The notes: generated by a model from the letters alone, not told the origin. Counted from the stretch's first letter, positions 9,564 through 19,098 are shown. The stretch is DNA of 64,000 nucleotides from Hydrococcus rivularis NIES-593 (GCF_001904635.1 NZ_MRCB01000022.1:1-64000), one strand, 5' to 3'. Program-made: numbers and translations.

Positions 9564-9629
9564 CTATACAATTGCCTCCAGCAGAAATCCCAATCCTGCT
9601 AATATTCCAAAAAAGATTATTTGTTTCAT
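9564..9629 (-). CDS. 21-residue membrane micropeptide between copA and cupredoxin
   Basis: A short reading frame, MKQIIFFGILAGLGFLLEAI plus Val, almost all hydrophobic with one Lys at the start and one Glu near the end: a single predicted membrane helix. GAGG lies 10 bases before the ATG. It starts 12 bases after the copA stop and ends 11 bases before the cupredoxin start, so it would be translated from the same mRNA. Small helices of this kind often bind and tune a membrane pump, but that is inference here. No other support for expression is available. Confidence 0.5.
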   Translation of the reverse strand: MKQIIFFGILAGLGFLLEAIV

Positions 9630-9641
9630 CTTCGCGTTCCT

Positions 9642-11900
9642 CTAACCAAGTGTTTTCGGTTGAAAGTTCCGCAACCGCAGCGCATTGGTTACTACCGACA
9701 CCGAACTAAACGCCATCGCCGCACCTGCAATAATGGGACTGAGCAGCCAACCAAAGAAGGGAAATAGAACTCCAGCGGCAATGGGAATGCCTGCCACGTT
9801 GTAGATGAAGGCAAAGAAGAGATTCTGACGAATATTGCGAATTGTGGCACGACTTAGTTGAATGGCAGTAACAATTCCTTGCAAGTCGCCAGAAATGAGC
9901 GTGATATTGCTAGCTGCGATCGCGACATCCGTTCCCGTACCAATCGCTATTCCTACGTCTGCTTGCGCTAAAGCAGGTGCGTCGTTGATCCCATCTCCTA
10001 CCATTGCTACAATCTTATCTTCCGATTGAATTTGCTCTACAACAGTAGCTTTTTGGTCGGGGCGAACTTCAGCCTCTACTCGCTTAATCCCTACTTCGCG
10101 GGCGATGACTTCAGCAGTGCGACGATTATCTCCCGTCAACATTACCACTTCTAGCCCCATTTTCTGCAAGGAGCGAATGGCTTGGGCTGACGAGGGTTTT
10201 ACTGCATCAGAAATGCCCATAATCCCTTCAATTTTGCCATCTACAGCCATCCAAATGACGGTTTTACCGAGATACTCCAGTCTCTCCCAATCCTTGTGTA
10301 GGGCGCTAGTATCGATGCCTAACTCGTTCATCCAACGGTGCGTTCCGATTTGCACCCATCGATCCGAGACATAACCTTGTACGCCGCTACCCGCAAGCGC
10401 TTCAAATTCTTTAGAATCTGCTAGTTCTACCCCTTGAGATTGGGCATATTGCACCACGGCTTCCGCTAGAGGATGTTCGGAATTTCGTTCGACGGATGCC
10501 GCCAGACGCAGTAAATTTAACTCGTTACCGTTAGCTATTCCCTTGACGCTTACAAAATCAGTTACAGTAGGTTTACCTTGGGTTATTGTACCCGTTTTAT
10601 CCAGGACGATCGCGCTCAGTTTATGCGCCATTTCCAGACTTTCTGCATCTTTGATGAGGATACCGTTTTCTGCCCCTTTTCCCGTTGCGACCATAATTGA
10701 AGTTGGGGTGGCTAAACCCAAGGCACAAGGACAGGCGATAATCAACACGCTGACTGTGGGAATCAACGCTATTGTCACATTGCCCATGGCATTATACCAG
10801 ATGATAAACGTCGCGATCGCAATGGCAATGACCGCAGGCACAAACCATCCCGTCACGCGATCTGCCAATCGCTGAATCGGTGCTTTGGAACCTTGCGCTT
10901 GCTGCACCAGCTTGACAATTTGCGCTAAAAATGTATCTTTCCCAACTCGCGTGGCGCGAAATTTAAAGCTGCCCGTTTTGTTAATCGTCGCGCCAATCAC
11001 TTCATCGCCGGGATGTTTCTTTACGGGGACGCTTTCACCCGTCACCATCCCTTCATCAATGGTCGAGAAACCTTCTACTATCTCGCCATCGACAGGAATT
11101 TTTTCTCCTGGGCGTACTAAAATGATATCTCCCAAAACTACTTCGGCGATTGGCACATCTACTTCTGTACCGTTGCGAATTACCCGTGCCGTTTTCGCTT
11201 GTAAACCTATTAACTTGCGAATTGCTTCTGAAGTTTGTCCCTTGGCACGGTTTTCTAATAGCCGTCCGAGCAAAATTAAGGCAATAATTACCGATGCCAC
11301 TTCAAAGTATACATCGGGTCTAAGTCCCCGATCGAGAAACCACTGGGGGAAAAGGGGAGGAAATAGGGAATAGAGGTAAGCTGCACCCGTACCAATCACC
11401 ACTAGCGTATCCATCGTCGCTGTATGGCGTTTAAAAGCTTTCCGTGCGTTGATAAAGAAAGACGAACCACACCAAAACAGTACGGGCGCACTCAGCACTA
11501 ATTGTACCCAGGAGTTATGCAGCCACAGGGGAATGAAGGGAATGTTTAATCCCGTCATGGCAGGCAGCGAACCAATGACTAAAATAGCACTGATAACACC
11601 ACTAACCCAGACCTTGCGAGTCAGTTTTCGATTTTCGGCAAGTCGTTCTCGTTGTTCCGTATCGTCTTCTGGGGCAAGTATGTCATCTTGCATGGGTACA
11701 GCAGAATATCCCGCCGCATCCACGGCATTCTGAATGGCTGCTATATTAGTTTTATTGGGGTTATAAGTAACGGTGGCAAGTTCTGCGCCAAAATTGACGC
11801 TGCTCGTCTCAACGCCTTCTACTGAGAGGATTGCATCTTCGATGTTTTTAGCACAAGAGGCACAACTCATCCCTGTGAGTTTTAAACTGGTATTTTCCAT
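9642..11900 (-). CDS. copA: Cu+-type P1B ATPase (CopA-like)
   Basis: A 752-residue heavy-metal P-type ATPase. One N-terminal HMA domain carries GMSCASC (about residues 10-16). Then come eight expected membrane segments, the TGES actuator, the metal-binding CPC ([11 protein letters not shown]), the phosphorylation site DKTGT, the HP motif (EHPLAEAV) and [14 protein letters not shown] plus the CxxC domain indicates monovalent copper (or silver) transport. The ATG at 11900 has a GGAGGTGG site and starts exactly at the HMA domain. Longer in-frame starts up to 12047 would run through the promoter at 12009-12040 and are rejected. It heads an operon with the micropeptide and cupredoxin genes. Confidence 0.93.
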   Translation of the reverse strand: MENTSLKLTGMSCASCAKNIEDAILSVEGVETSSVNFGAELATVTYNPNKTNIAAIQNAVDAAGYSAVPMQDDILAPEDDTEQRERLAENRKLTRKVWVSGVISAILVIGSLPAMTGLNIPFIPLWLHNSWVQLVLSAPVLFWCGSSFFINARKAFKRHTATMDTLVVIGTGAAYLYSLFPPLFPQWFLDRGLRPDVYFEVASVIIALILLGRLLENRAKGQTSEAIRKLIGLQAKTARVIRNGTEVDVPIAEVVLGDIILVRPGEKIPVDGEIVEGFSTIDEGMVTGESVPVKKHPGDEVIGATINKTGSFKFRATRVGKDTFLAQIVKLVQQAQGSKAPIQRLADRVTGWFVPAVIAIAIATFIIWYNAMGNVTIALIPTVSVLIIACPCALGLATPTSIMVATGKGAENGILIKDAESLEMAHKLSAIVLDKTGTITQGKPTVTDFVSVKGIANGNELNLLRLAASVERNSEHPLAEAVVQYAQSQGVELADSKEFEALAGSGVQGYVSDRWVQIGTHRWMNELGIDTSALHKDWERLEYLGKTVIWMAVDGKIEGIMGISDAVKPSSAQAIRSLQKMGLEVVMLTGDNRRTAEVIAREVGIKRVEAEVRPDQKATVVEQIQSEDKIVAMVGDGINDAPALAQADVGIAIGTGTDVAIAASNITLISGDLQGIVTAIQLSRATIRNIRQNLFFAFIYNVAGIPIAAGVLFPFFGWLLSPIIAGAAMAFSSVSVVTNALRLRNFQPKTLG

Positions 11901-12008
11901 CGACCACCTCCAAACATAAATATTTAGGCAATCGGATAACCTGCTGCTGCGATCGCTCGTGCAACTTGCTTTCTGAGATTTGCGTTCTCTGTGCTGGCGA
12001 CTACCTTT

Positions 12009-12040
12009 ATTGTGAAATCTCCAGCACACTGGAGAGTCAA
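12009..12040 (-). promoter_or_regulatory. copA operon promoter with MerR-family-type operator
   Basis: On the minus strand: -35 TTGACT (12040-12035), a 20-bp spacer holding the dyad CTCCAG...CTGGAG, and -10 CACAAT (12014-12009). An over-long spacer filled by a dyad is the hallmark of promoters untwisted by MerR-family activators (CueR type). Two near-identical sites lie at 12184 and 13989. The regulator gene is not in the window. Confidence 0.65.
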
Positions 12041-12183
12041 GAGGCAAAAGAAAATTGTCTTAACATTTAGGCGATCGCTTGTAAGTGGGCAGGCAAAATT
12101 ATATACACGCAGTGCGATAGCGAGCTAGAAGCTGGCATTACTTCGATACTGGAAATTAATTCTGTTTATCAACTCAATTAGGG

Positions 12184-12215
12184 TTGACTCTCCAGTTAAC
12201 TAGAGATTTCAGAAT
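12184..12215 (+). promoter_or_regulatory. DUF305 gene promoter with the same operator
   Basis: TTGACT (12184-12189), 20-bp spacer CTCCAGTTAACTAGAGATTT, then CAGAAT (12210-12215). It points to the DUF305 gene 35 bp downstream and is divergent from the copA promoter. Confidence 0.65.
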
Positions 12216-12249
12216 AGAAACAGGAAATTTTTAGAGAGACTGAACGTTT

Positions 12250-12939
12250 ATGCAACTCCTGTACATGAAAAAAGACTTTTTAGCATTGACTCTGGTAGCA
12301 AGCGCTGCTCTTAGCGGAATGCTAACAGCCTGTTCGAGTTCTAACCAAAATGCCAGCACGGCTCAAAATTTACCTGCTACTGAAGCTGACAATAAACAAA
12401 TGGAACATAATGGTTCCATGAATCATAGTATGGAAATGGATTTGGGACCTGCTGATGCCGACTACGATTTACGATTTATTGATGCGATGCTCCTGCACCA
12501 TCAAGGCGCAGTAGTGATGGCAAAAGAAATACAGCAGAAATCAAAGCGCCCCGAATTGAAACAGCTAGCAGACGAGATTATCGAAGCCCAAGAAAAAGAA
12601 ATCGCTCAGATGCAACAGTGGCGAAATACTTGGTATCCAAAAGCTGGAGAGCAACCAATGGCTTGGTACTCCCAGATGGGTCACATGATGGCAATGTCTC
12701 CCGAACAGATGAAAGTCATGCGCATGGATAGGGATTTAGGAAAAGCCGATGATGAGTTGGATTTGCGCTTTCTCAATGCGATGATTCCTCATCATGAAGG
12801 TGCATTGACTATGGCACGGGATGCTTTAAGTAAGTCTCAACGTCTTGAAATGAAGCAGCTTACTGAAAATATCATCACTTCACAGCAACAAGAGATCGAC
12901 CAAATGAAACAGTGGCGACAAGCTTGGTATGGGCAATAA
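12250..12939 (+). CDS. DUF305 lipoprotein, duplicated domain
   Basis: A 229-residue exported protein. The N-terminal signal (MKKDFLALTL..., starting at the Met at 12265) ends in the lipobox-like LTAC, so the mature protein is probably an outer-side lipoprotein starting at Cys. Two DUF305 ferritin-like repeats follow: FIDAMLLHHQGAVVMAKE and FLNAMIPHHEGALTMARD, each with paired His. The linker is Met- and His-rich (MNHSMEMD, MGHMMAMSPEQM). DUF305 proteins often sit with copper-resistance genes. The shared operator supports a metal-binding role. Start is either 12250 (AGAGAG upstream) or 12265. Confidence 0.85.
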   Translation: MQLLYMKKDFLALTLVASAALSGMLTACSSSNQNASTAQNLPATEADNKQMEHNGSMNHSMEMDLGPADADYDLRFIDAMLLHHQGAVVMAKEIQQKSKRPELKQLADEIIEAQEKEIAQMQQWRNTWYPKAGEQPMAWYSQMGHMMAMSPEQMKVMRMDRDLGKADDELDLRFLNAMIPHHEGALTMARDALSKSQRLEMKQLTENIITSQQQEIDQMKQWRQAWYGQ

Positions 12940-13200
12940 GATCGAGTTCGGATAATTAGTTGTCATTCCCAACGAAGTGAAGAATCTACCAGATACTTCG
13001 CTTCACTGCGTTACGTTTGGTATGAGACAACGATTTTTTGATAAGTATTCAACCCAACCTGCATATAATACCAATCTCCTAAATCCTTGCTACAGATAGG
13101 GGAAAGATAGGTGTGTGGGAAGTGTGAGAGGAGATCTAGAGCGATTTTTCGCAAGATTTTAGGGAATTCATATTACGAATAATCGAGCTATTATCATTCA

Positions 13201-13832
13201 TCAATCAATAATATTTTTTATTAGCCTTACCCTAGAGAGTAAACTCTTGAGATCTTCCACTGTTGTATCGCAGTCACACTTAGTATAAATTGTTAAAATT
13301 TTTTCTATGCCTGGAATCTCTCCCATAAAGACGACACCATTGAAAGCCGGACTGTTGGTTGTGAAGGCTATATAGCCAGAAAAATCGCCCTGTTCGTAAT
13401 CTAATACATTTACATTGTCTGAACTGGGGTTGGATTCCCCTGTGGGTCATAGTAATACCTTATCGTCTGTATAGCTTGTTCTCTTAAACTCATCGAGTTG
13501 TCCCTATCGACTAATTCAATCACTTCAGAATAGTAGCCACCTCCTCCGGTACCCCCTCTAGCAACGCACTGAAAAAGCTCAAAGTCATCGGGATGAAGAA
13601 TTTCTACAGACCCATCATTTCGTTTCATAGTTCTGTAGTTGTTGGGAGTATCGACTTCTATACCGAATTCAGGTAACTTTATGGTTTTGTAAGTAGAAGA
13701 AGCGAGTTCGTAGTTTTCATCACCAGAACACGGTCCTAGTTGAGCTTAGATTTTTTCTGGATAGATAGAATTAACTAACAACAAAAGCGAACTTGTTGCG
13801 AGTATTGCCAAGGAAAACTGCCTTATTTCCAT
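13201..13832 (-). pseudogene. broken gene for a small secreted protein
   Basis: Read on the minus strand from the ATG at 13832, a signal-peptide-like start (MEIRQFSLAILATSSLLLLV) runs into an in-frame TAA at 13748-13746, just where cleavage would be expected. The same frame then continues (AQLGPCSGDENYEL...) to a TAA at 13410. The frame shifted by one base continues without a break (SSDNVNVLDYEQGDFSGYIA...) to a TGA at 13201. One nonsense change and one frameshift thus separate three coherent pieces. The family is not recognised. Bases 12940-13200 before it hold no gene. Confidence 0.65.
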
Positions 13833-13988
13833 AAATTATCCTAAATAAACGATTAATTAGGTTTTTAAGCTATCTTATCGCAATGAGAAAAAAATTTAGG
13901 ATGCGATCGCCTGACTTTTCCTTTACATCTAGCTCACTCCTTCAAATCATTATCTTTAATACACTCAACAGCTTAAGCAGCCATCCTC

Positions 13989-14020
13989 TTGACTCTCCAC
14001 TTAAGAGGAGAGTCTACTCT
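13989..14020 (+). promoter_or_regulatory. multicopper oxidase promoter with the shared operator
   Basis: TTGACT (13989-13994), 20-bp spacer CTCCACTTAAGAGGAGAGTC containing a dyad (CTCC / GGAG), then TACTCT (14015-14020). It lies 48 bp before the oxidase start. This is the third copy of the copper-region operator. Confidence 0.6.
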
Positions 14021-14067
14021 GAAATAACAGACCTATCTTTTAGGTTGTAGTTGCCAAAGGAGTAACT

Positions 14068-15543
14068 ATGCCAAAAATTAACCGCAGACAGTTTCTTGTC
14101 CTCAGTGTTGCTAGTGCGGTGACGGCATCAGTCACTAACTGGACAATCGCACAGGGCAATAAAACACCTGCTGCTTCCTCTAAACTCTACAAAAGCGCTA
14201 ATGGCTTACTAGAACTGAATCTCGAAGCAGGAATTCGCCCTGTAACTTTAGCAGGCAGACAAGCTTATTTAATGAGTTATAACGGACAAATCCCTGCACC
14301 GCGTCTAGAAGCAAAAGCAGGCGATACCGCCCGCATCCACTTCACAAATAACCTCTCTCAATCAACTAACTTGCATTATCATGGACTGCATGTTCCTCCC
14401 ACTGGCAATGCAGATAATCCCTTCCTGAGCATTGAGCCAGGAGAAAGTTTAACTTATGAATTTATTATTCCTAAAAACCATCCCTCCGGCACCTTCTGGT
14501 ATCATCCTCACCATCACGGTTATGTTGCCGAACAGTTATTTGCTGGATTAGCAGGTCTATTTATCGTTCGGGGTGAATTGGATGAAATTCCTGAAATCCA
14601 AGCGGCAAAAGAAGAGTTTCTGGTGTTAAAAGATTTTGATTTAGATGAAAGCGGACGCATCATATCGCCAAACCACATGGCTATGATGTTGGGACGCGAG
14701 GGGCAATTGCTGACGGTTAACGGGCAAGTCAATTCCAATTTATCTATCGCCAAGGGCGGCTTGCTACGCTTGCGAATTCTCAATGCTTCTCCCTCTCGAT
14801 TTTACCGTCTCTCTCTGGAAAATCATCCCCTTTATTTAATCGCTACGGATGGAGGAGGCATAAACGCACCTGTAGAATTAGAAGAATTGTTACTTGCACC
14901 TGGAGAACGGGCAGAAGTGTTGGTGCGCGGAGAAAAAGAACCAGGACAGTATCGTCTATTAACTTTACCCTACGATCGCGGCGGAATGGGAATGATGGGC
15001 GGTCATATGATGGGAAATAGTACTCAATCCCGACCTCAAGTTTTGGCAACCCTGACTTACCAAGGTTCTGTTGCTACCCTGCCTTTACCCAAACAACTGA
15101 TTTCTGTAGAAACGTTACCAGAACCAGAAACCGTAAGGCGTTTTGAATTGTCGATGGCAATGGGTTCCGGCATGGGAATGGGTATGATGGGTTCTGGTAG
15201 GGGAATGAGTTTTACCTTCAACGGACAAACATTTGATATGGATCGAATTGATACCCAGGTTAAACTGAATACGATTGAAGATTGGGAGTTAATTAACGTC
15301 GATCCAGACCGCATGGCTCATCCTTTCCATCTGCATATCAATCGCTTTCAAATCGTATCGCGCAATGGGCAGCCAGAACCTTATCGCGTTTGGAAAGATA
15401 CGGTTTTGGTACGTGGCGGCGAAAGCGTCCGCATTCGCATTCCTTTTCGGGATTTCGCCGGGAAAACAGTTTATCACTGCCACATTCTCGACCATGAGGA
15501 TTTGGGCATGATGGGAATTGTTGAGATTAAATCTGCTGCATAA
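14068..15543 (+). CDS. multicopper oxidase (CueO/laccase-like)
   Basis: A 491-residue periplasmic oxidase. The N-terminus carries a twin-arginine-like signal (NRRQFLVLSVASAV). All four copper-binding segments are present: HYHGLHV, GTFWYHPHHHG, HPFHLHINRF and YHCHILDHEDLGMM. Met-rich stretches (GGMGMMGGHMMG and GSGMGMGMMGSG), like those of cuprous oxidases, lie between domains two and three. It probably oxidises Cu+ to the less toxic Cu2+. It has an AAGGAG ribosome site and its own copper-type operator 5' of it. Confidence 0.92.
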   Translation: MPKINRRQFLVLSVASAVTASVTNWTIAQGNKTPAASSKLYKSANGLLELNLEAGIRPVTLAGRQAYLMSYNGQIPAPRLEAKAGDTARIHFTNNLSQSTNLHYHGLHVPPTGNADNPFLSIEPGESLTYEFIIPKNHPSGTFWYHPHHHGYVAEQLFAGLAGLFIVRGELDEIPEIQAAKEEFLVLKDFDLDESGRIISPNHMAMMLGREGQLLTVNGQVNSNLSIAKGGLLRLRILNASPSRFYRLSLENHPLYLIATDGGGINAPVELEELLLAPGERAEVLVRGEKEPGQYRLLTLPYDRGGMGMMGGHMMGNSTQSRPQVLATLTYQGSVATLPLPKQLISVETLPEPETVRRFELSMAMGSGMGMGMMGSGRGMSFTFNGQTFDMDRIDTQVKLNTIEDWELINVDPDRMAHPFHLHINRFQIVSRNGQPEPYRVWKDTVLVRGGESVRIRIPFRDFAGKTVYHCHILDHEDLGMMGIVEIKSAA

Positions 15544-15775
15544 ATCTAATTTTTCTAAACCTATCCCTCAACATTAGTGACAAGTTAAGGTGAAAAGCAA
15601 GATTTCAAGAAGCTTTTGGGCAGAGGGAAAAGGTAGTCACTTCATGGCAAAATAAGCAATAAAGAGTAACTAAACAGCCAAGTGTCTCAAAAAAAAACAA
15701 CCGCGACCATGCAAAAAAGACCCAACGCTCAATGGTACAGGATGCAGCGATCGCTTCTCAATTAGAACATAGCTT

Positions 15776-15890
15776 ATATCATTTTTCATTCATTAATGAC
15801 AGAGATGGTCGATCGCCTTCACCCCCAACCCCTCTCCCAATTTGGGAGAGGGGAGAAGAATGTCTATCGTGAAAACATGAAAATTAGTAT
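15776..15890 (-). mobile_element. MITE-like element family A, copy 2
   Basis: A 115-bp inverted copy of the element at 210-324, with ends ATATCATTTTTCATT and CATGAAAATTAGTAT. It ends only 20 bp before the NACHT gene start, so it may contribute its promoter or leader. The rest of the 15544-15910 gap holds nothing recognisable. Confidence 0.7.
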
Positions 15891-15910
15891 TATCTCTAAA
15901 TTGACAAACA

Positions 15911-18193
15911 ATGCTCAAGCGATCGCTCAAAGCCTCACCTGTTGGAATCATCAAAGCCAAACAAGCATTTGCGCGCAAGCAATGGTCGCAGGAGTACCTA
16001 GCGGCCCAGGTAGGTTTATCCACTCGCAACTCGGTTTGGAAATTTTTTGCAGGTAGACCAATCGAACGCCATATTTTTTTGGAAATCTGCTTTCAGTTAG
16101 ACCTCGATTGGCAAGAGATCGCTGACTTGCCTGATGAAAATCCTCAGCCTTTAAGCCAATCTCCCAGTGCCCAGGAAAGCTTGACTTCCCAAGACTGGAT
16201 GCAACAACTAAAAGGACAAATCCAAGCCCAGTGTGGTATTGTCCAGTCTTTTTTTGATGTCAACCTGCCTCTCCAACTCGATCGCGTTTATACCGATGTT
16301 AACGTCCTGACCTCTTTAAGCAATCAGCGATGGTTAGAAGTATCCGATTTACAAACCTCCTCATCAGTATCTAGACGTTTCGATCTATTTGAGCCAAATC
16401 GCACTATTTCGGCACTGGATGCGATTACCAGCAATTCCAGGCTAGTCATTTTAGGAAAACCAGGTTCTGGTAAGACGACTTTTTTACAGCACCTAGCTTT
16501 ACTGTGCATTGAAGACAAATTTAAAGCCGATTGCCTTCCTATCTTTATTTCTCTGAGAATTTTTGCCACCCAGGTAAAAGAGACGCGCGATTTTAGTCTA
16601 GCGAACTACATCAGTCGAACTTGGGGTAGCTATGGAATCTCTAGCGAACAAGTTGAAACCTTAATCCGTCAAGGAAAGGTACTGATTTTATTAGATGGAC
16701 TGGAGGAAATTTCCCCAGAAGATAGCGAACCAATCCTCGCGCAGATACAACAATTTGCTGAAGTTTACTACCAAAACGCGATCGCGATTACCTGTCGTAT
16801 TGGTATTCAAGCTTATCCTCTGCGCGGGTTTACTTATGTTGAGTTAGCAGACTGGAATCTCAGCCAAGTCGAAGCTTTTGTGCAAAAGTGGTTTGTGGCG
16901 ACTAATCAAGAGTCTGAAACGGAAGGACTCGCTAAAGCTTCCCAATTTTTAGAATTATTGAAGCGTCCAGAAAATTTGCCAATTTTAGAATTAACCGTCA
17001 CCCCAATCTTGTTGAGTTTATTGTGTTCGGTTTTTCAAGCGCGATCGAGCTTTCCTGCTAAACGTTCCAAACTCTACCAAGAAGCTTTAGAAATTTTACT
17101 CGGTCGTTGGGATCGCTCTAGAGGTATTCAAAAGGAGCAAATCTACTACAATTTATCCTTACCCGACAAAATTAAACTCTTGAGCCAGATTGCGGCAACA
17201 ACATTCGAGCAGGGAAATTATTTTTTTGAAGGAAGTGACGTTCAACATATTATCGCTGACTATTTGCTCGCCTTACCTCAAGTCAATACCGATCCAGAAA
17301 TATTATGGTCTCATTGTGAAGAACTTCTCCACACCATTGAGAAACAACATGGGTTGCTAGTAGAGAGGGCTAAGGGAATTTATTCTTTTTCCCATCTAAC
17401 CTTTCAAGAATACCTGACCGCCCGGAAAATCGTCGCTAGTCCCAATTCTCAAACCCTACAAGAATCCTTGCAGCGTTTAGCTATTCATGTCGCTGAACCG
17501 CAATGGCGAGAAGTTATTTTCTTGACAGTAGGAATGCTACCGAGTGCCGATTTTTTACTCGAACAGATGAAAGTGCAAGTCGATTCTTTACTAGCGGCAG
17601 AACCTCGATTAGAACAGTTTATTCGTTCTATTGATGAAAAAGCGCGCTCTCTAAACGTACCTTATCAAAACGCCGCTGTCAGAGCTTTTTATTTCGGTTT
17701 GTTACAAAGTCGAGATTTAAATTTAGCGGCATCCCTTGATGTAAAATTGGCAAGCGATCTCGCTCCCGAACTAGCTTTGGATGTCGCTCTGATGCGTGCT
17801 TTTACCCTGAGTTTAACTTTGTTAGATCGTCCCGAATTGGAGCAGATTTTAGAATTGAGCTTTGCGCTAGATTTAGAGCGACGTTTCCCGATGGACAAAG
17901 GACTTAAGCAAGCACTACAAGAGCTCAAGGAGAGACTGCCAAATTCAGCACAAGGATTAGATCGTTTACAAACTTGGTGGAAAACTAACGGTCAAAGTTG
18001 GTGCGATCGCTTTAGGAATTTAATCGTCGAACATCGCCATATCGGTCAAGATTGGCACTTTAACTTACAACAGCAGAACTTATTGCAGCAATATTACGCA
18101 GCAAATCAGTTTTTGGTAGATTGTCTCAACAGTCAATGCCAGGTTAATTCCGTTCGGCGATCGGCTATTTTAGAGACGTTGTTACTACTCTGA
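15911..18193 (+). CDS. NACHT-domain STAND NTPase (conflict-system type)
   Basis: A 760-residue protein. The N-terminal ~65 residues form a compact helical/HTH-like module (SLKASPVGIIKAKQAF ... GLSTRNSVWKFFAGRPI) typical of cyanobacterial NACHT proteins. The NACHT NTPase has Walker A LGKPGSGKTTF (about residue 180) and Walker B VLILLDGLEEI (about 257). FSHLTFQEYLTA marks the winged-helix end. A helical C-terminus closes with the NACHT conflict-system style tail (YYAANQFLVDCLNSQC). Bacterial NACHT proteins include anti-phage NLR-like ATPases; defence is inferred, not shown. No effector nuclease or protease domain is visible. Confidence 0.85.
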   Translation: MLKRSLKASPVGIIKAKQAFARKQWSQEYLAAQVGLSTRNSVWKFFAGRPIERHIFLEICFQLDLDWQEIADLPDENPQPLSQSPSAQESLTSQDWMQQLKGQIQAQCGIVQSFFDVNLPLQLDRVYTDVNVLTSLSNQRWLEVSDLQTSSSVSRRFDLFEPNRTISALDAITSNSRLVILGKPGSGKTTFLQHLALLCIEDKFKADCLPIFISLRIFATQVKETRDFSLANYISRTWGSYGISSEQVETLIRQGKVLILLDGLEEISPEDSEPILAQIQQFAEVYYQNAIAITCRIGIQAYPLRGFTYVELADWNLSQVEAFVQKWFVATNQESETEGLAKASQFLELLKRPENLPILELTVTPILLSLLCSVFQARSSFPAKRSKLYQEALEILLGRWDRSRGIQKEQIYYNLSLPDKIKLLSQIAATTFEQGNYFFEGSDVQHIIADYLLALPQVNTDPEILWSHCEELLHTIEKQHGLLVERAKGIYSFSHLTFQEYLTARKIVASPNSQTLQESLQRLAIHVAEPQWREVIFLTVGMLPSADFLLEQMKVQVDSLLAAEPRLEQFIRSIDEKARSLNVPYQNAAVRAFYFGLLQSRDLNLAASLDVKLASDLAPELALDVALMRAFTLSLTLLDRPELEQILELSFALDLERRFPMDKGLKQALQELKERLPNSAQGLDRLQTWWKTNGQSWCDRFRNLIVEHRHIGQDWHFNLQQQNLLQQYYAANQFLVDCLNSQCQVNSVRRSAILETLLLL

Positions 18194-18241
18194 GCGATCT
18201 CAGCCGTCAAAAAAATTTGCGAGCGATTGGAAACTATCTCT

Positions 18242-18274
18242 AAGCTTTTCTTCATTAAGAAGCTTCATTTTTTC
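18242..18274 (+). terminator. probable rho-independent terminator of the NACHT gene
   Basis: An imperfect hairpin (AAGCTTTTCTT / AAGAAGCTT) followed by CATTTTTTCC, about 50 bp after the NACHT stop codon. Confidence 0.45.
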
Positions 18275-18358
18275 CGTCAGTTTTGCCAATATCATAGAAC
18301 TACGCCTCAAGCTTGGCGCAACAGCCAGCGAGCTTACCTATGAACTATGATGGCATAC

Positions 18359-19033
18359 TCAGCCCTGAGCATTCTGTCCTATCGCCTGCAAACATTCTTC
18401 GACTGAAGCTCGTTTTTCCATTGCCCGAACTAAAGCTTCATAGGATTTCTGATGCTTTTCTAGGAGACTTTTAGCCTGGAGATATGCCCAACGTTCTTTT
18501 TGGGGATAAACGCTTTCGGGAAGACCGACGAATCTCAAAACTTCTCGGAGATTCTCGCGATCGCTCTCTCCCCCTTCAACATTGCCGTATACAAGGGTTT
18601 CTGCGGCAATTCCTGCCATCCAAACCGTACAAAACCGTTCTAGGATTACGGGGGCTTCCTTAAAATTCATCCTTTTTTCTAATAAATTTGTGTCAAAAAC
18701 GACTCCTCCCAATCCTGGCTGTCCTTCCTTGAAAGCTTCCCAAGCACTAAGTGTATAACCTACAACGGGAATGCCTAAAAAGTAAGCAACGAGAAAATGA
18801 CCTGCTTCGTGATGAACGACGCGCTGACGCTGTTGGGGCGAGGAAAAAAGATCTAGGAACAGAGTAGTTGCTTTGCCGTTCCAAGTGAGGTTATCTAGAG
18901 TGGCAAGTCCCATAATCCCTAAAGTCGTCACCGCTGGAATTACAGGTGAAATGTTCAAAATGGGACCCAATAACGAAGAAAGGGTTATGATAAAAACGCC
19001 GATCGCAATTAGATTGAGAGCAGTTTGCTGCAT
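18359..19033 (-). CDS. membrane protein with lone HEAGH zinc-protease motif (FtsH-M41-like, no AAA domain)
   Basis: A 224-residue protein. Two hydrophobic segments lie near the N-terminus (residues 5-27 and about 30-47). Then comes VVHHEAGHFLVAYFLGIPV, matching the HExxH zinc site and flanks of M41 (FtsH) proteases. Nothing resembling a Walker A/B AAA+ module is present, and the protein is far shorter than FtsH. The distal part (FCTVWMAGIAAETLVYGNVEGG) resembles the M41 segment carrying further ligands. It may be an ATP-independent membrane protease or a non-proteolytic relative. Substrate unknown. Confidence 0.75.
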   Translation of the reverse strand: MQQTALNLIAIGVFIITLSSLLGPILNISPVIPAVTTLGIMGLATLDNLTWNGKATTLFLDLFSSPQQRQRVVHHEAGHFLVAYFLGIPVVGYTLSAWEAFKEGQPGLGGVVFDTNLLEKRMNFKEAPVILERFCTVWMAGIAAETLVYGNVEGGESDRENLREVLRFVGLPESVYPQKERWAYLQAKSLLEKHQKSYEALVRAMEKRASVEECLQAIGQNAQG

Positions 19034-19098
19034 CTGGAAACATCTCGATAGCCTTCTAACTTCATATTACTTTACATTTCAATGACCATAAAACGTAT

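Noticed and set aside
11901-12047. Longer N-terminus for the copper ATPase
   Set aside because: The extension would be read through the -35/-10 promoter, has no HMA-like sequence in that frame, and the ATG at 11900 has a good ribosome site.
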